Below, one piece after another: positions 1 to 6,294 of a stretch of 8,465 nt of DNA. Position numbers and translations under genes: made by a program. The notes beneath the pieces are model-generated. The model had not been told where the DNA came from. It did not search any database and saw only the letters and a program-made list of their open reading frames with translations. Position 1 is the first letter of the stretch, and each line of letters starts with the position of its first letter. The stretch is from Gemmatimonadales bacterium (GTDB lineage Bacteria; Gemmatimonadota; Gemmatimonadetes; Palauibacterales; Palauibacteraceae): assembly GCA_030608825.1 (NCBI GenBank), contig JAUWDL010000038.1, positions 1-8,465 of the forward strand. The letters run 5' to 3'.

Positions 1-185
1 GAGCTCCACGCCCCGCCTTTCGCGCTCGTCTCGAGAGCATCTCGGGCGTCGGTCTCCGCCGTTCCCGGCGATGGGGTGTCCAGACCGGAGGCGCCGCGAA
101 GCGCTTCGGCGACGGCTCGGTGGATGACGCCGGCGAGCGCATCCGTCGACGCGTCCCGACGATCGAAGCCCAGTCCGATTCTCAT
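1..185 (-). CDS. IspF-like protein, N-terminal part, degenerate (partial)
   Basis: An open frame starts at ATG 185, 28 bases after purE, with AAGGT eight bases upstream, and runs off the left edge after 61 residues. It begins MRIGLGFD, like IspF (2-C-methyl-D-erythritol 2,4-cyclodiphosphate synthase, MEP isoprenoid pathway), which typically begins MRIGHGFDVH. Residues 20-35 (VIHRAVAEALRGASGL) resemble IspF's LHALxDALLGAAGLGD helix. However, the metal ligand pair DxH is D8-R9-R10, so the histidine is lost. The usual stretch of some 25 residues between the two motifs, including the HSDGD segment with another metal histidine, is cut to about 11 residues. It may be a divergent non-catalytic homologue or a decaying copy. 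The match is by eye and short; an unrelated protein is possible. Confidence 0.5.
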   Translation of the reverse strand, partial: MRIGLGFDRRDASTDALAGVIHRAVAEALRGASGLDTPSPGTAETDARDALETSAKGGAWS

Positions 186-213
186 TCGAGAGACCTTGAG
201 GTGAAGGTCGCCG

Positions 214-621
214 CTAGAGCCGGTCGGCCATCCGGAGCATGCGAAGGGCGAGGTGTGCCGCGTTCTTGGCGTTGTCGATCCCGACGGTTGCCACGGGCAC
301 GCCAGGCGGCATCTGCACCGTCGACAGCAGCGCGTCCAGCCCGCCGAGGCTCCCGGCCGAGATCGGCACGCCGATGACCGGCAGGTCGGTGTGCGCGGCC
401 ACGAAACCTGGCAAGGCGGCCGACAGTCCTGCCCCGCAGATCACGACCGAGCATCCCTCTTCCCGTGCTCCTGACGCCAGCTGCCTGGTTCGGTCCGGTT
501 CCCTGTGGGCGCTCGACACCACGAGCTCCGCCTCCGCGCCGGCCTCCTGCAACACCTCCAGGGCGCCCAGCATCTTGGGGCGATCTGACTCCGATCCGAT
601 GAGAATCAAGACCTTGGGAAT
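214..621 (-). CDS. purE: PurE-family 5-(carboxyamino)imidazole ribonucleotide mutase, short form with apparent ATT start
   Basis: PurE rearranges N5-CAIR to CAIR in de novo purine synthesis. About 135 residues are encoded. Family signatures are PKVLILIGSESD (2-13), SAHREPDR (37-44, with catalytic H39), LPVIGVP (80-86) and LLSTVQMPPGVPVATVGID (98-116). Two oddities: the AHLPG motif reads AALPG, so the second conserved histidine is alanine (A69). The protein also ends at MLRMADRL, about 20-30 residues short of the usual C-terminal helix. No ATG, GTG or TTG lies where the N-terminus should be. ATT at 621 gives the expected M-PKVLI start with GGGAG nine bases upstream. An in-frame ATG at 714 inside fabF would add 31 unrelated residues; TTG at 609 would cut the first strand. 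No purK is adjacent. Family assignment is firm; activity and start are less so. Confidence 0.88.
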   Translation of the reverse strand: MPKVLILIGSESDRPKMLGALEVLQEAGAEAELVVSSAHREPDRTRQLASGAREEGCSVVICGAGLSAALPGFVAAHTDLPVIGVPISAGSLGGLDALLSTVQMPPGVPVATVGIDNAKNAAHLALRMLRMADRL

Positions 622-630
622 GGTCGAGCG

Positions 631-635
631 CTCCC
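631..635 (-). promoter_or_regulatory. Shine-Dalgarno supporting an ATT start for purE
   Basis: GGGAG on the minus strand begins at the last base of the fabF stop codon and ends nine bases before the ATT at 621. This spacing is normal for a ribosome binding site, and it is too far (21 bases) from the next possible start, TTG at 609. Confidence 0.55.
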
Positions 636-1882
636 TACTCCGTCCACTTACGGACCACGAGGGTGACGTTGTGCCCTCCGAACCCGAAGGAGTTGGTGAT
701 AGCCAGCCGCACATCTCTCTCCACGGGTCCCTGGTGGGCGTAGTCCAGATCACACTCCGGGTCGAGCTCTTCGAAGTTGATGGTCGGCGGGATGATCCCC
801 CGCTGGCACACCAGTGCGCTGATGGCGCCTTCGACGGCGCCTGCCGCTCCGAGCGTGTGGCCGGTCATCGACTTCGTCGAGCCGACGATGAGATCGTAGG
901 CGTGATCGCCGAACACCTTCTTGAGGGCGGTCGTTTCCGTAGCGTCGTTCTGGGGGGTCGAGGTGCCGTGTGCGTTGACGTAGTCCACGTCCTCGGCTTC
1001 GACCTGGGCGTCGGCGAGAGCGCTTCGGATCGCCACCTGAGCGCCTGCTCCCTCCGGGGCGGGTGCCGTCATGTGGTAGGCATCCGCGCTCTGGCCGAAT
1101 CCGACGAGCTCCGCGAGGATGGGGGCGCCGCGACCGCCGGCGTGCTCGAGCGACTCCAGGATTAGAGTGGCGGCGCCCTCCCCCAGGACGAAGCCGTCCC
1201 GGTACTTGTCGAACGGCCGCGATGCCGTGGCGGGATCATCGTTGCGCGTCGACAGCGCCTTCATCGAGGCGAAACCGGCCGTACAGAGCGGGGTGATCGT
1301 GGCCTCCGTTCCTCCCGCGATCATCACGTCCGCCTCGCCGGATCGTATAGACCTGTAGGCCAATCCGAGCGCGTGCGCGCTGGAGGCGCAGGCGGATACG
1401 GTCGCGTAGTTGGGTCCACGGGCGCCATAACGCATCGAGATCAGACCCGCCGCCATGTCCGCGATGAACATGGGGATAAAGAAGGGCGACACCCGACGGG
1501 GCCCTCGATCCAACATCCGGAGGTGCTGGGTCTCCAGGGTCATGAGGCCGCCGATGCCGCTCCCGACGATCACGCCGAACCGATCATTCGGGAGGCCCGG
1601 CAGCGCTTCTCGCAGGTCGGCGGCACGCACCGCCTGATCGGCGGTGCCCAGCGAGAACTGGACGAACCGGTCGCTCCGCTTGACTTCCTTCGGGTCCATG
1701 AAGGGCGACGGATCGAAGTCCTTCACCTCGCAGGCGAAGCGGACATCCTGGTCCGTGGCGTCGAAGTGGGTGATCGGCGCCGCGCCGCTTCGGCCTTCGA
1801 TCAGGCCGGACCACGTCGACTCCACGTCGTTCCCGATCGGCGTGACGAGTCCGAGCCCCGTCACGACAACTCGTCGACGCAT
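635..1882 (-). CDS. fabF: 3-oxoacyl-ACP synthase II
   Basis: FabF is the condensing enzyme that elongates acyl-ACP with malonyl-ACP and is responsible for long-chain steps. The product is 415 residues, typical of KAS II. It begins RRVVVTGLGLVTPIGN. The nucleophile is C165 in VSACASSAHA, and the decarboxylation histidines are H305 (NAHGTSTP) and H342 (MTGHTLGAAG), with K337 in STKSMTG. The C-terminal NSFGFGGHN is also present. These fit KAS I/II; KAS III (FabH) has a Cys-His-Asn triad instead. The ATG at 1882 gives the usual N-terminus; its ribosome binding site is weak. The stop is 13 bases before the proposed purE start. Confidence 0.97.
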   Translation of the reverse strand: MRRRVVVTGLGLVTPIGNDVESTWSGLIEGRSGAAPITHFDATDQDVRFACEVKDFDPSPFMDPKEVKRSDRFVQFSLGTADQAVRAADLREALPGLPNDRFGVIVGSGIGGLMTLETQHLRMLDRGPRRVSPFFIPMFIADMAAGLISMRYGARGPNYATVSACASSAHALGLAYRSIRSGEADVMIAGGTEATITPLCTAGFASMKALSTRNDDPATASRPFDKYRDGFVLGEGAATLILESLEHAGGRGAPILAELVGFGQSADAYHMTAPAPEGAGAQVAIRSALADAQVEAEDVDYVNAHGTSTPQNDATETTALKKVFGDHAYDLIVGSTKSMTGHTLGAAGAVEGAISALVCQRGIIPPTINFEELDPECDLDYAHQGPVERDVRLAITNSFGFGGHNVTLVVRKWTE

Positions 1883-1897
1883 GGGCGGCCTAGCCGT

Positions 1898-1908
1898 CCC
1901 CGGCGGGG
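1898..1908 (-). other. Small inverted repeat just upstream of fabF
   Basis: The minus strand reads CCCC-GCC-GGGG about 15 bases before the fabF ATG, and an alternative CGGC-TAG-GCCG pairing lies even closer. The only Shine-Dalgarno-like bases (GGGGA) fall inside this structure. It might limit fabF initiation relative to acpP, but in GC-rich DNA such a short repeat can arise by chance. Confidence 0.2.
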
Positions 1909-1935
1909 TTCGACCTCAGGGCGATGGGCATGGGA

Positions 1936-2172
1936 TCAGTCCTGCTTTCCTTCCAGGTACTTGATCGCCTCACCGACCGTCTGCATCCGTTCGGCATCCT
2001 CATCCGGGATCTCTACCTCGAACTCTTCTTCGAACGCCATCACGAGCTCGACCGTGTCGAGCGAGTCCGCGCCCAGGTCATCGACGAAAGACGCCTCGTC
2101 GGTCACCTTCTCGATCTCGACTCCCAGCTCGTTGGCGATGATCTCTTTCACCCTCACGTTAATCGCAGACAT
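1936..2172 (-). CDS. acpP: Acyl carrier protein
   Basis: ACP carries growing acyl chains on a 4'-phosphopantetheine arm and also supplies PlsX. The product is 78 residues, very acidic, with the attachment motif [11 protein letters not shown]37 is the modified serine. The ending [19 protein letters not shown] also matches housekeeping ACPs rather than polyketide carriers. The ATG at 2172 has a good GAAAGGA eight bases upstream (2181-2187), consistent with the high expression this protein needs. It lies 95 bases after fabG and 53 before fabF, the canonical position. Confidence 0.98.
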   Translation of the reverse strand: MSAINVRVKEIIANELGVEIEKVTDEASFVDDLGADSLDTVELVMAFEEEFEVEIPDEDAERMQTVGEAIKYLEGKQD

Positions 2173-2207
2173 TAAGCTCGTCCTTTCATTGGTGTGCCAG
2201 CGCTCTC

Positions 2208-2222
2208 CGGGCTACCTGCCCG
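2208..2222 (-). other. Short GC hairpin in the fabG-acpP spacer
   Basis: On the minus strand CGGGC, loop AGGTA, then GCCCG form a perfect five-base stem in the 95-base gap before acpP, the longest gap in the window. No run of T follows, so it is not a standard terminator. It could stabilise or mark a processing site for an acpP-fabF message, but this is only inferred from position. No convincing promoter boxes are visible in the same gap. Confidence 0.35.
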
Positions 2223-2267
2223 ACCTTTGCGACTCTATCCCTTGACTACCTCACTTCGGTATCACTT

Positions 2268-3002
2268 TTACATCACCATCCCGCCGTCGACGACGATCAC
2301 CTGGCCGGTCACGTAAGAGGCGAGCGGGCCCACCAGGAAGCGGACGACACCCGCCACGTCGGCCGGTGTTCCCATCCGGCCGAGAGGTATGTTCTTCGCG
2401 ATGGCCTCCTTCGTATCCTCGGCCAGAGCGTCGGTCATCTCCGTCTGAATGAAGCCGGGAGCCACCGCGTTGGCGAGCACGTTGCGGCTCGCGAGTTCCT
2501 GGGCCACGGACTTCGTGAAGCCGATAAGTCCAGCTTTGGACGCCGCATAGTTGGCCTGACCGCGATTACCCGTCAAGCCCACGACGCTGGCGATATTGAC
2601 GATCCTCCCCTCTCTGCGCTTCATCATTCCGCGCGCGACTCGCCGCGTCAGGTAGAACGCCCCGCTCAGGTTCACGTCGAGCACCCGCTCCCAGTCCTCG
2701 TCCGCGAGCCGCAGGAGGAGGTTGTCTCGCGTGATTCCGGCGTTGTTCACCAGGATGTCCGGCGGTCCCAACTTCGCTTCCACCTCGCCGAGCAAGTCGT
2801 TACACGCGCCAGAATCGCTCACGTTGCAGGCGAAGCCCAGCTCCGGGCCGCCGATCCCGGCGGAAGCCTTCGCGGCCTCGCCCTCATCCAGGTCCACGAT
2901 AGCCACCCGAGCCCCGCCTTCGGTCAGCTCTGCGGCGATCGCGAGACCGATGCCGCGTGCCGCTCCCGTCACGATGGCGATGCGTCCGTCGAGTTCCGGC
3001 AT
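2268..3002 (-). CDS. fabG: 3-oxoacyl-ACP reductase
   Basis: FabG is the NADPH-dependent reductase that turns 3-ketoacyl-ACP into 3-hydroxyacyl-ACP in fatty acid elongation. The product is 244 residues, as in E. coli. It is a classical short-chain dehydrogenase: the nucleotide-binding TGAARGIG is at 12-19, NNAG at 86-89, and the catalytic tetrad is N111, S139, Y152 and K156 (YAASK). The C-terminus ends VTGQVIVVDGGMVM as expected. The ATG at 3002 has a strong AAAGGAG eight bases upstream (3011-3017). Its place between fabD and acpP separates it from the many unrelated SDR enzymes and supports the FabG call. Confidence 0.97.
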   Translation of the reverse strand: MPELDGRIAIVTGAARGIGLAIAAELTEGGARVAIVDLDEGEAAKASAGIGGPELGFACNVSDSGACNDLLGEVEAKLGPPDILVNNAGITRDNLLLRLADEDWERVLDVNLSGAFYLTRRVARGMMKRREGRIVNIASVVGLTGNRGQANYAASKAGLIGFTKSVAQELASRNVLANAVAPGFIQTEMTDALAEDTKEAIAKNIPLGRMGTPADVAGVVRFLVGPLASYVTGQVIVVDGGMVM

Positions 3003-3026
3003 GCGTCGTTCTCCTTTCTCTGGTCC

Positions 3027-3959
3027 CTACGCGGCCGACAGAGTGCGGAGCGCTTCGAGGTCGCCCACGGCCCGTCCCTGCAACTCTCTGTCGATCCGGC
3101 GCAGCAGACTCGTCAACACCGAGCCGGGACCGATCTCCATGAAGCTCGAGATGCCCAGTCGGCCGATTTGCAGGATCCCGTCCGACCAGCGGACGGCTCC
3201 GGTCAGCTGGGACACCAGTAGCTCGCGCGCGCGCGGGCCGGTCTCCACCGGCTCCGCCGATACGTTGGCCACGACCGGAAAGACAGGATCGGCGATCTCC
3301 GTACCGGCGAGCATCTCCTCCAGCTCCTGCCGGGCACTCTCCATAAGAGGAGAATGAAACGCGCCGCTGACGTTCAGCGGAATGACGCGCCGAGCGCCCG
3401 CTTCGCGCAGTGTCTCGCCGGCGGTCTCAACGGCCTCGATTTCGCCGCTGATGACCACCTGGCCGGGGGCGTTGTAGTTCGCCGGGACCACGGTGCCGGC
3501 CGTCTCTCGACACACATCGGCCACGAGGTCCGCTTCCAGCCCTATCACGGCGGACATCGTGCCCGGCTGCTCCCTCCCCGCCTCGGCCATCAGCTCTCCA
3601 CGGCGGCGCACGATCCGCAGTGCATCGTCGAACGAGATGGCGTCGGCGATGAGATACGCCGAAAACTCTCCCAGCGAGTGTCCGGCCGCGGCCGCCGCCC
3701 CCTGCCGCACCTTCTCTGGCAGCGCCCGCCAGACCGCGTAGCTGTGCACGAGGATGGCGGGCTGCGCGTTCTCCGTGCGCCTGAGCCGATCCTCCGGTCC
3801 CTCCCGGCAGATCTTGCTCAGGGGCAGGTCCAACAGCTCATCGGCTCGCTCGTAGATCTGCCGCACGATGGGTAGGCCCTCCGCGAGATCCGATCCCATG
3901 CCCACGTACTGCGATCCCTGTCCGGGGAGGAGGAAGGCGCTCCCGGCTCGGTGGTTCAT
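3027..3959 (-). CDS. fabD: Malonyl-CoA:ACP transacylase
   Basis: FabD loads malonyl groups from CoA onto acyl carrier protein, providing the extender for type II fatty acid synthesis in the cytoplasm. The product is 310 residues, the usual size. It shows LLPGQGSQYVGMG (10-22), the nucleophile elbow GHSLGE with S95, the carboxylate-binding R120 in the IVRRRGELM segment, and catalytic H202 in SGAFHSPLM. The ATG at 3959 starts just after the plsX stop, and no Shine-Dalgarno is obvious, pointing to coupling with plsX. fabG follows after 24 bases. All catalytic residues are present. Confidence 0.97.
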   Translation of the reverse strand: MNHRAGSAFLLPGQGSQYVGMGSDLAEGLPIVRQIYERADELLDLPLSKICREGPEDRLRRTENAQPAILVHSYAVWRALPEKVRQGAAAAAGHSLGEFSAYLIADAISFDDALRIVRRRGELMAEAGREQPGTMSAVIGLEADLVADVCRETAGTVVPANYNAPGQVVISGEIEAVETAGETLREAGARRVIPLNVSGAFHSPLMESARQELEEMLAGTEIADPVFPVVANVSAEPVETGPRARELLVSQLTGAVRWSDGILQIGRLGISSFMEIGPGSVLTSLLRRIDRELQGRAVGDLEALRTLSAA

Positions 3960-3963
3960 CCGG

Positions 3964-4974
3964 TCAGCCGGCGGCGGCGGGGTCGTCGAGCGCGGCTGCC
4001 ATGTGCTCCACCATTCCGGACTCGACGCTCTGAACGGCCACTCGAATCGCGTTCTTGATCGCCCTCGGCGGCGAGCCTCCGTGACAGATGATCGAAACGC
4101 CCTGCACCCCCAGTAGCGGCGCCCCTCCGTACTCCGCGTAATCGAGCACGCGCACGATCTGGCCGACCCTTCCTCCCCGGCGAAAGCGCCGGGTCGGTCG
4201 CTGCAGCAGCCCCACTACGAATCCAGCGATCGATTCGTAGAACTTGAGGAGCACGTTCCCGGCGAAACCGTCGCTCACGAGCACATCGCAGGCCCCCTCG
4301 ATGATGCGGTGACCCTCCACGTTCCCCACGAACTCGATCTCGGGATCCACCTCCAGCAGAGAGTACGCTTCTGCGACCGCATCTCCTCCCTTCTCTGCCT
4401 CCTCTCCCACGTTCAGCAGTCCGACTCGCGGGCGCTCGAGTCCTCGAAGGTCTCGTACGTAGACGGATCCGAGGCGAGCGAACTGATGAAGGTGGTGACC
4501 CTTGCTGTCCACGTTGGCGCCGACATCGAGCACCAGCGTCGGTCCGGTGGTCGTGGGAAACATCGCCCCCACCGCGGGCCGATCAACTCCCGGCAGCGCT
4601 CCCAACTCGAGCACGGAAGCGGCCATCACGGCGCCTGTGGATCCAGCGGATATGAACGCGTCGGCGACGCCCGAACGAACCAGTTGAAGACCGACGACGA
4701 TCGAGCTGTCTCGCTTGCGCCGGACGGCGAGCGCCGGCGCCTCCTCCATCTGGATCGATTCGGTGGCCTCGACGATCTCGATCCGCGGTCTGGCGGCGAG
4801 TGGGAGGACGGCCTCTATCCGCCCCGGCTCGCCCACGAGCACGATGCGGATCCGCTCGGGGAGCTCGGAGAGCGCGGCGAGGGCTCCCGCCACCGGCACC
4901 TCAGGTGCCCTGTCTCCTCCCATCGCGTCGACCGCGATGGTGAGATGGGTGCTGGGGCCGGTTCCTGCCGCCAC
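3964..4974 (-). CDS. plsX: Phosphate acyltransferase PlsX
   Basis: PlsX makes acyl-phosphate from acyl-ACP and inorganic phosphate, the first step of the PlsX/PlsY route to lysophosphatidic acid; it acts at the inner face of the membrane. The product is about 336 residues, close to the family's 330-360. It shows the N-terminal AVDAMGGD (14-21), SAGSTGA (109-115), DVGANVD (150-156), GNVEG (217-221) and SDGFAGN (234-240) signatures. The start chosen is GTG at 4974, the only usual start codon between the rpmF stop and the conserved domain; no good Shine-Dalgarno precedes it. The frame stays open upstream to 5217, but that part only overlaps rpmF in another frame. The stop lies 4 bases before fabD, so the two are probably coupled. 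The fabH gene that often sits between them is absent. Confidence 0.95.
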   Translation of the reverse strand: MAAGTGPSTHLTIAVDAMGGDRAPEVPVAGALAALSELPERIRIVLVGEPGRIEAVLPLAARPRIEIVEATESIQMEEAPALAVRRKRDSSIVVGLQLVRSGVADAFISAGSTGAVMAASVLELGALPGVDRPAVGAMFPTTTGPTLVLDVGANVDSKGHHLHQFARLGSVYVRDLRGLERPRVGLLNVGEEAEKGGDAVAEAYSLLEVDPEIEFVGNVEGHRIIEGACDVLVSDGFAGNVLLKFYESIAGFVVGLLQRPTRRFRRGGRVGQIVRVLDYAEYGGAPLLGVQGVSIICHGGSPPRAIKNAIRVAVQSVESGMVEHMAAALDDPAAAG

Positions 4975-5017
4975 GGGGGCGGCGTGATCGCGAGTCGCGG
5001 ATCCCCCCGACCGGTGG

Positions 5018-5200
5018 TCAGAACTCTTCGACGGCGATGACTTCGCGATCGTCGTAGTGTCCACAGCTCGGGCAGACGCGATGCGGCCGACGAGGGTCTC
5101 CGCACCGGGGGCACTCCTGGATTGCGGTGGCGTCGGCTTTGTTGTGCGTGCGACGCTTACGCTTCCTCTGCTTCGACGTACGTTTCTTGGGTACGGCCAT
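5018..5200 (-). CDS. rpmF: 50S ribosomal protein bL32, zinc-binding form
   Basis: This small protein of the large ribosomal subunit is 60 residues long. The N-terminus MAVPKKRTSKQRKRKRRTHN is diagnostic. It carries a four-cysteine zinc ribbon, CPRC (C30, C33) and CPSC (C43, C46). This marks the zinc-containing (C+) form rather than the cysteine-free paralogue induced under zinc starvation in some bacteria. The ATG at 5200 has a strong AGGAGGA six bases upstream (5207-5213), the best ribosome binding site of the window and in keeping with high expression. It lies between yceD and plsX, the common bacterial arrangement. plsX starts 43 bases after its stop. Confidence 0.98.
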   Translation of the reverse strand: MAVPKKRTSKQRKRKRRTHNKADATAIQECPRCGDPRRPHRVCPSCGHYDDREVIAVEEF

Positions 5201-5276
5201 CCTCTATCCTCCTGCAAACCGCGTTTCGAGTTGTCGGGCGAGTACCGTCAGCCGGCCTGAATCGACAATCGGCGGC

Positions 5277-5789
5277 TCAGACGCGCAACTTTCGGAGCGT
5301 TTCCCATCTGGGATCCGGTTCCGATGACCCGCACTCGCAGGTCGCCTCGTTGAGGTTGACGCCGCAGCTGGGGCAAAGGCCCCGACAGTCCGCCCGGCAC
5401 TCCGGAAACTCCGGCATGGCGAGCGAGAGCTCCTCCCTTACGATGGGCGCGATGTCCACGACGTCGCCATCCGGCGGAAGCGCGAAGACTCCTTCGTCCT
5501 CCGCGTCGGGCTCCAGACCCGGCTCCAGCCTGAACTCCAGTGGAACGACGAAAGTATCCTCGTACTCGGCCAGGCAGCGCCTGCACGTGAGCCGGACGTG
5601 TGCGTCGAGCTCGCCGTGCACCTGGATCCCCCCGCTCGCGCTGGACTGCGCCACGAAGGAGACCATGGGCGGCTCGACGAACACAAGCTCTCCCCCGGTC
5701 AAGAGGGCGGCGGCCGCCGCCAGACGATCGGATTTTTCGATCGCGGCTTCCGCAATCCTGCTCAGCTCGATGGTGAGGCTGTCCGGCAT
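5277..5789 (-). CDS. yceD: YceD/DUF177 family protein (23S rRNA accumulation protein)
   Basis: This is a 170-residue DUF177 protein. The family is almost always encoded next to rpmF and is linked to accumulation of 23S rRNA; the biochemical mechanism is not established. The sequence has a central CRRC pair (C69, C72). Near the C-terminus is the family signature CRGLCPSCGVNLNEATCEC (C135-C153), preceded by C131, and then DPRWETLRKLR. The eight cysteines look able to bind metal, which is common in non-proteobacterial members. A low-complexity acidic stretch (residues 89-100) lies between the two cysteine regions. The ATG at 5789 lies 17 bases after ndk, with only a weak GAGCG upstream, so coupling to ndk is plausible. 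rpmF follows after 76 bases, the expected partner. Confidence 0.92.
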   Translation of the reverse strand: MPDSLTIELSRIAEAAIEKSDRLAAAAALLTGGELVFVEPPMVSFVAQSSASGGIQVHGELDAHVRLTCRRCLAEYEDTFVVPLEFRLEPGLEPDAEDEGVFALPPDGDVVDIAPIVREELSLAMPEFPECRADCRGLCPSCGVNLNEATCECGSSEPDPRWETLRKLRV

Positions 5790-5806
5790 CCGCTCGCTCT
5801 AAGCGC

Positions 5807-6226
5807 TCAGGCCAGGTCTACGCCCGCAAAGAAAAACGCGACCTCCACCCTGGCGTTGTCGGGTGAATCGGACGCGTGAATCGCGTTTCGCTCTTTGCCT
5901 TCCCCGTACAGGGCGCGCACGGTACCCGTATCGGCGTCGGCAGGGTCGGTGGCACCGATCACCTCCCTCAGCCGTGTGACGGCGTCTTCCCTCTCCAACG
6001 GCATCGCCAGCACCGGGCCCGAGGTCATGAAGTCTACCAGGGAAGCAAAAAAAGGTTTCCCGCGGTGGACGTCGTAGAACGCCTCGGCTCCGGCCCGGCT
6101 CAGGTGGACCACCCGGGCAGCGAGGATCCGGAAGCCATCCGATTCGAGACGGTCGATGATCTTGCCCGCCTTGCCGCTGCCAAACGCGTCAGGCTTGATG
6201 ATCGCGAGAGTTCTGGTATCGCTCAT
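5807..6226 (-). CDS. ndk: Nucleoside diphosphate kinase
   Basis: The enzyme transfers the gamma phosphate from ATP to other nucleoside diphosphates through a phosphohistidine intermediate, and keeps the (d)NTP pools balanced. The product is 139 residues, typical of bacterial Ndk. It starts TLAIIKPDAF with the conserved K11, and carries the active-site motif NAIHASDSP with catalytic H117; the more common form is HGSDS, so a glycine is replaced by alanine. Near the end it reads VEVAFFF as expected. The start is the ATG at 6226, giving the standard N-terminus. An in-frame ATG at 6289 would add 21 residues with no family match. A GGGA lies about 9 bases upstream of 6226. The gene follows the EIIA-CBS gene by 68 bases and precedes yceD by 17. 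Its place after sucCD fits a nucleotide-triphosphate supply role. Confidence 0.97.
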   Translation of the reverse strand: MSDTRTLAIIKPDAFGSGKAGKIIDRLESDGFRILAARVVHLSRAGAEAFYDVHRGKPFFASLVDFMTSGPVLAMPLEREDAVTRLREVIGATDPADADTGTVRALYGEGKERNAIHASDSPDNARVEVAFFFAGVDLA

Positions 6227-6294
6227 GGCCTCGTTCCCGTTGGGTTTGTGGTTGGTTCTCTCCGACGCGTCTCCGCGGTGCGGGCTCAACCGCC

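Noticed and set aside
239..1165. A 308-codon plus-strand open frame across purE and fabF
   Set aside because: It lies antisense to two clear families and shows no recognisable motifs.
2242..2270. TTGACT on the plus strand as a possible -35 box
   Set aside because: No -10 box lies at suitable spacing, and it would transcribe antisense into fabG with no gene downstream.
4975..5217. N-terminal extension of PlsX by 81 residues
   Set aside because: It overlaps rpmF in another frame and is Ser/Thr/Arg-rich with no match to PlsX, which normally begins near the AVDAMGGD motif.
5231..5268. Inverted repeat TTGTCG/CGACAA and a weak TTGTCG promoter-like box before rpmF
   Set aside because: The stem is six bases with a 26-base loop and no T run; the -10 region (TACTCG) is poor. 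Neither is strong enough to call.
6227..6289. Ndk start at ATG 6289
   Set aside because: The 21 added residues do not match Ndk; ATG at 6226 gives the standard N-terminus and length.
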